Assembly (NCBI GenBank): GCA_019510305.1
Contig: JAEKKN010000019.1
Location: 1-64,000, forward strand
Direction of reading: 5' to 3'
DNA: 64,000 nt
From: Microbacterium sp.
GTDB taxonomy: Bacteria; Actinomycetota; Actinomycetes; Actinomycetales; Microbacteriaceae
In this document: piece by piece, positions 61,110-64,000 of the stretch
How the letters are laid out: each line of letters begins with the position of its first letter
How positions within the stretch are numbered: position 1 is the stretch's first letter
Made by a program: the position numbers and the translations under genes
Notes under the pieces: model-generated
What the model was told of the DNA's origin: nothing
Database searches by the model: none
Seen by the model: only the letters and a program-made list of their open reading frames with translations

Positions 61110-61843
61110 GCGACGACACCGTCATCGTCGAGCTGAAAGACGTCCATGCCGGCTATCTGCCGGGGGTGAACATCCTCAACGGCGCGAATCTCGTGGCCAG
61201 GCAGGGCGAGCTGATCGGCATCATCGGGCCGAACGGCGCCGGCAAGTCGACACTGCTGAAGGCGATCTTCGGCATGGTCAACGTCCGATCGGGAGAGATC
61301 ACCGTGAACGGCGAGAGCATCGTCGGCCTCAAGGCCGACAAGCTCGTCCGCCGCGGCGTGGCATTCGTCCCCCAGACGAACAACGTCTTCCCCTCACTGT
61401 CGATCGAAGAGAACCTGCAGATGGGGCTCTTCCAGAACCCGAAGATCTACGCCGAGCGGCTCGAGTTCGTGACGGGCATCTTCGCCGAGCTCGGCAAGCG
61501 CCTCAAGCAACGAGCCGGTTCGCTTTCCGGCGGTGAGCGTCAGATGGTGGCGATGTCGCGCGCGCTGATGATGGACCCGTCCGTGCTGCTGCTCGACGAG
61601 CCGTCGGCGGGGCTCTCCCCTGTCCGACAGGACGACGCGTTCATCCGCGTCTCCGACATCAACAAGGCCGGCGTCACGACGATCATGGTCGAGCAGAACG
61701 CCCGCCGCTGCCTGCAGATCTGCGACCGCGGCTACGTGCTCGATCAGGGCAAGGACGCCTACGAAGGCTCCGGCCGCGACCTGCTGAACGATCCGAAGGT
61801 CATCGGTCTGTACCTCGGCACATTGGGAACCGACGCCGCCTGA
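61106..61843 (+). CDS. livF: Branched-chain amino acid ABC transporter ATP-binding protein LivF
   Basis: ATPase of 245 residues, normal LivF length, with Walker A IGPNGAGKST, signature LSGGERQMVAMSRALM and Walker B VLLLDEPSAGLSP. It begins in the ATGA that ends livG. Last gene of the livHMGF operon; the binding protein livJ is encoded convergently after a repeat-rich gap. Confidence 0.95.
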   Translation: MSDDTVIVELKDVHAGYLPGVNILNGANLVARQGELIGIIGPNGAGKSTLLKAIFGMVNVRSGEITVNGESIVGLKADKLVRRGVAFVPQTNNVFPSLSIEENLQMGLFQNPKIYAERLEFVTGIFAELGKRLKQRAGSLSGGERQMVAMSRALMMDPSVLLLDEPSAGLSPVRQDDAFIRVSDINKAGVTTIMVEQNARRCLQICDRGYVLDQGKDAYEGSGRDLLNDPKVIGLYLGTLGTDAA

Positions 61844-61859
61844 GCGCGCGGCGGACCCT

Positions 61860-62012
61860 CGGCCGTTGAGCGAGCGCAGCGAGACGACGCCCTCCCCCGG
61901 CCGTTGAGCGAGCGCAGCGAGAGGAAACGCAGCGAGGCTCGCACGAGCTCCAGCCGTTCGTCGGAGCACGCGTTTCGTCTCGGTCGCTGGCGCTCCCTCG
62001 CTCAACGACCGG
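61860..62012. repeat. Cluster of REP-like repeats, copies 3 to 5
   Basis: Copies at 61860-61887 and 61899-61930 lie in plus orientation (core GTTGAGCGAGCGCAGCGAGA), and a third at 61970-62012 is inverted (ends CGCTCAACGACCGG in reverse sense). Together they form a large hairpin after livF. Same family as 17543 and 51020. Confidence 0.8.
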
Positions 62013-62034
62013 TTGCTCGTCGTTGACCGCGGCC

Positions 62035-62182
62035 GCGTTCCGGTTGCAGTTCACGCCGCCACCGGCATCCACCCCCGCCTTCCGGGCGCAGTTAGCGCCG
62101 CCGCCGCACACGACAAGCGGCGCCAACTGCACCCGGAAAGCCCAGCCCCGAGCGAGAAGCGGCATCAACTGCGACCGGAACT
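62035..62182. repeat. Four nested copies of the CCGGTYGCAG family
   Basis: Copies at 62035-62060 and 62077-62103 (minus sense) face copies at 62115-62141 and 62157-62182 (plus sense). Inner copies pair at about 23 of 27 bases, outer at about 20 of 26, so the block can fold as two nested hairpins. The shared core is AACTGCRMCCGGAA. The same family forms the pair at 52903-52963. Nothing coding is seen in the 410-nt gap 61844-62253. Confidence 0.75.
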
Positions 62183-62208
62183 CCGACGCGATCGCGCGGC
62201 AGGCATGA

Positions 62209-62242
62209 CGAAGGCCCCGGATGCTCGCATCCGGGGCCTTCG
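62209..62242 (-). terminator. Terminator after livJ
   Basis: A perfect 16-bp stem (62209-62224 with 62227-62242, loop tc) 11 nt beyond the livJ stop. It can also act on livF read-through from the other side. Confidence 0.85.
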
Positions 62243-62253
62243 CTCTACTCACA

Positions 62254-63513
62254 TCAGTTGGTGCGGGTGATGGTGTTGTCCGCGCCGTACTTGTAGATGC
62301 CGATGGTGGCGCCCTGAGGGTCGCCGTTCTCGTCGAACGTCACATCGCCGGAGTAGCCGTTGTAGTCGGCGACCTTTCCGTCGTTGATGATCTTCGCGCA
62401 GTCGGCGAACGTGGTGCACGCCTCGCCGTCGCCAGAACCGCCCGAGACCTCTTCCATCTTGGCCGCGATGTCCGCGCCCTTGGTCGAGCCCGCAGCCAGC
62501 GAGGCCAGTGCGACGAGGACGACCGCGTCGTAGGCCTCACCCGCGTAGGTGAAGTCCTTGACCTCGGCGTTGCCCTCGCCGGTCCAGTACGTCTGCAGAC
62601 GTTCGGTGAAGTCGTCGGCGAGCGCCGGGCCGGCCTTCGTGCCCTGAGCTCCTTCGAGGGAGACAGGGATGTCGGTTCCGTAGTCGGACAGGTTGCCGTC
62701 GACCATGTAGAACTTGTCGGCCGAGATGCCGGCGTTCACCAGCAGCGGGGCGATGGTCTTGAACTGCTCGAACGACACGATCGCGATGGCATCCGGGTTC
62801 TGCGCCTTGATGGTCTCGACCTGGGCGTCGAACTGCGCGTCGCCGACGTTGTAAGACGCCTCGGCGACGACCTCGCCGCCGGTGCCCTCGAACGTGCTCT
62901 TGATCGCCGCGTCGAGGCCAGTGCCGTAGGCGTCGTTCTGGTAGATGATGCCGAGCGTCTTGTGGCCGTCCTCGGCGATCAGGTTGCCGAGGACCTCGCC
63001 CTGCAGCAGGTCGCTGGGGGCGGTGCGGAAGTAGAGGCCCTTGTCGTCCCAGCTGGTGAAGTCGGGCGAGGTGTTCGACGCCGAGATCTGCAGGATGCCC
63101 GCGGCGACATTGCCGTCGAGGATCAGCTTGGAGACGCCGGATGCCGCGGCGCCGACGATCGCCGACACGCCTGCGCCCTGGAGCTTGGTGATCGAGGTCT
63201 CGTACGCCTTGGTGTCGGTGTCGCCCTCGTCTTCGGCCGTCAAGTCGATCGTGATACCGGCCTTGGCGTCGTTGATCTCCTGCACTGCGAGTCCGACGCC
63301 GGACTCCATGGGCGGGCCGAGGAAGGCGAGCGATCCGGTCTGCGGAAGCAGCGATCCCAGCTTGAGGGTGAGGTCGGTGGCGGGCTTGCCGCCATCGTCA
63401 CCGGAATCGGACGGCGTGCTGCTCGCGCAGCCCGACATGACGAGTGCGGATGCGCTGACCAGCGCGATGCCGGCGAGGACCTTCGCTGTGCGCGAGCCCT
63501 TCAGTGCGTTCAT
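62254..63513 (-). CDS. livJ: Branched-chain amino acid ABC transporter substrate-binding lipoprotein
   Basis: Binding lipoprotein of 419 residues with a signal peptide ending in the lipobox LVMSGC (Cys29), a Ser/Gly/Asp-rich tether, and the Leu/Ile/Val-binding fold (LKLGSLLPQTGSLAFLGPPMESGVGLAVQEIN, VGAAASGVSKLIL, GIIYQNDAYGTG, EAYDAVVLVALA). It supplies the ligand to the LivHMGF transporter, whose operon converges on it. ATG at 63513 follows agggag. The promoter region carries a perfect inverted repeat at 63540-63555. Confidence 0.95.
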   Translation of the reverse strand: MNALKGSRTAKVLAGIALVSASALVMSGCASSTPSDSGDDGGKPATDLTLKLGSLLPQTGSLAFLGPPMESGVGLAVQEINDAKAGITIDLTAEDEGDTDTKAYETSITKLQGAGVSAIVGAAASGVSKLILDGNVAAGILQISASNTSPDFTSWDDKGLYFRTAPSDLLQGEVLGNLIAEDGHKTLGIIYQNDAYGTGLDAAIKSTFEGTGGEVVAEASYNVGDAQFDAQVETIKAQNPDAIAIVSFEQFKTIAPLLVNAGISADKFYMVDGNLSDYGTDIPVSLEGAQGTKAGPALADDFTERLQTYWTGEGNAEVKDFTYAGEAYDAVVLVALASLAAGSTKGADIAAKMEEVSGGSGDGEACTTFADCAKIINDGKVADYNGYSGDVTFDENGDPQGATIGIYKYGADNTITRTN

Positions 63514-63539
63514 GATGCTCCCTTGCGTAACTGAGCGTG

Positions 63540-63555
63540 GATCGTGACCACGATC
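63540..63555. promoter_or_regulatory. Inverted repeat in the livJ leader
   Basis: GATCGTG-ac-CACGATC, perfect 7-bp arms, 27 nt before the livJ start. A TAGGGT -10 candidate lies upstream at about 63567-63572, so the site would be in the leader where a repressor could act. Confidence 0.45.
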
Positions 63556-63657
63556 GGGTGCTCTAACCCTAGAACGCGAGGTGCGCGCGCAGGGGTCGCA
63601 AGTGTTTCGGTGCGTTAACGATCCGGTACCGGGTTTCACGCGATGTGCGTCCCGGAA

Positions 63658-64000
63658 TCAGACGAGTTCGGGGCGTTCCACTCGGCGTCCGCGGCGAGAG
63701 GCGAGGAGCATGTCGACCACGAATACGGCGATCGCGATCCACACGAGGGTGAATCCGGCCCAGCGAGCGGGCGGCATGGCTTCGCCGAGCACGACGACGC
63801 CGAGCAGGAACTGCATGATCGGGGTGATGAACTGGATCATCCCGATCAGGGTGAGATCGATCCGACGGGTGCCTGCCGCGAACAGCAGCAGCGGAACCGC
63901 GGTGGCGACGCCCGCGAACGCGAGGAGCACGGCGTGCCAGGCGCCGTTCTGCCCCATCGTGATGCCCTCAGGCGTGGTGGCGACGAGAATGAGCTGCACG
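63658..64000 (-). CDS. rarD: EamA/RarD family drug-metabolite transporter, C-terminal part
   Basis: The visible 113 residues are the end of a DMT-superfamily transporter; the gene runs past the window edge, so its start is not seen. WHAVLLAFAGVATAVPLLLFAAGTRR and IGMIQFITPIMQFLLGVVVLGE match the last helices of RarD-type EamA proteins, followed by a helix (WAGFTLVWIAIAVFVVDML) and a basic tail. Substrate unknown. It is upstream of livJ on the same strand but separated by 144 nt with its own livJ promoter features. Confidence 0.85.
   Translation of the reverse strand, partial: VQLILVATTPEGITMGQNGAWHAVLLAFAGVATAVPLLLFAAGTRRIDLTLIGMIQFITPIMQFLLGVVVLGEAMPPARWAGFTLVWIAIAVFVVDMLLASRRGRRVERPELV

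Noticed and set aside
61860..62182. Attachment site or insertion-sequence remnant
   Set aside because: No transposase or integrase fragment and no target-site duplication; the repeats are short elements of two families in hairpin arrangements.

Overview
The window is a gene-dense, very GC-rich stretch of an actinobacterial chromosome. The G/C-rich third codon positions, gene families (GuaB3, DUF3817, LigC-type ligase, GlsB, ECF42 sigma factor, SURF1) and many leaderless genes point to Microbacteriaceae, most likely Microbacterium; this is inference, as there is no rRNA or marker search. I see no tRNA, rRNA, insertion sequence, prophage or CRISPR array.

Layout. 1-7 kb: sucCD, a TetR regulator, a glutaryl-CoA-dehydrogenase-like enzyme, and an MmyB-type regulator divergent from a short-chain dehydrogenase. 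7-15 kb: a phytoene-desaturase-like oxidoreductase, an ATP-dependent DNA ligase and a LigD-type polymerase that converge, an SseB-domain protein and PcrA helicase. 15-25 kb: small membrane, stress and housekeeping genes (YccF, hemerythrin, glycerophosphodiesterase, Bax-inhibitor-like, GlsB, ECF42 sigma with its YciI partner, AlkD, a TPM-domain protein) and guaA. 25-32 kb: a sugar locus with a sugar ABC transporter, class II aldolase, a bacterial member of the ADP-dependent gluco/phosphofructokinase family and a ManA-like isomerase, facing a DeoR regulator. 33-37 kb: the fructose PTS operon (fruR, fruK, fruABC, HPr). 37.6-42.2 kb: a 1546-residue secreted nuclease/5'-nucleotidase fusion with a PHO-box-like site upstream. 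42.5-48 kb: a beta-glucoside ABC transporter with a GH1 glucosidase and LacI regulator. 48-57.5 kb: SURF1, GuaB3, a sarcosine-oxidase-like enzyme, ABC-F, OsmC, a TetR/MFS efflux pair and guaB. 57.7-63.5 kb: branched-chain amino-acid transporter livHMGF and livJ. The window ends inside a rarD-like gene.

How parts work together. Three carbohydrate systems sit close together, each with its own repressor and candidate operators: DeoR locus, FruR locus, LacI locus. Three GMP-branch genes (guaA, guaB3, guaB) are dispersed. LivH carries a signal peptide and a beta-domain not normally part of the permease.

Non-coding structure is the least explained part. Intergenic gaps hold several families of hairpin-forming repeats (3.1, 32.95-33.26, 52.9 and 62.0-62.2 kb) besides a REP-like palindrome (17.5, 51.0, 61.9-62.0 kb). 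Thirteen genes have a TAnnnT-type -10 element ending 6-7 nt before the start codon and no Shine-Dalgarno, so they are probably leaderless.
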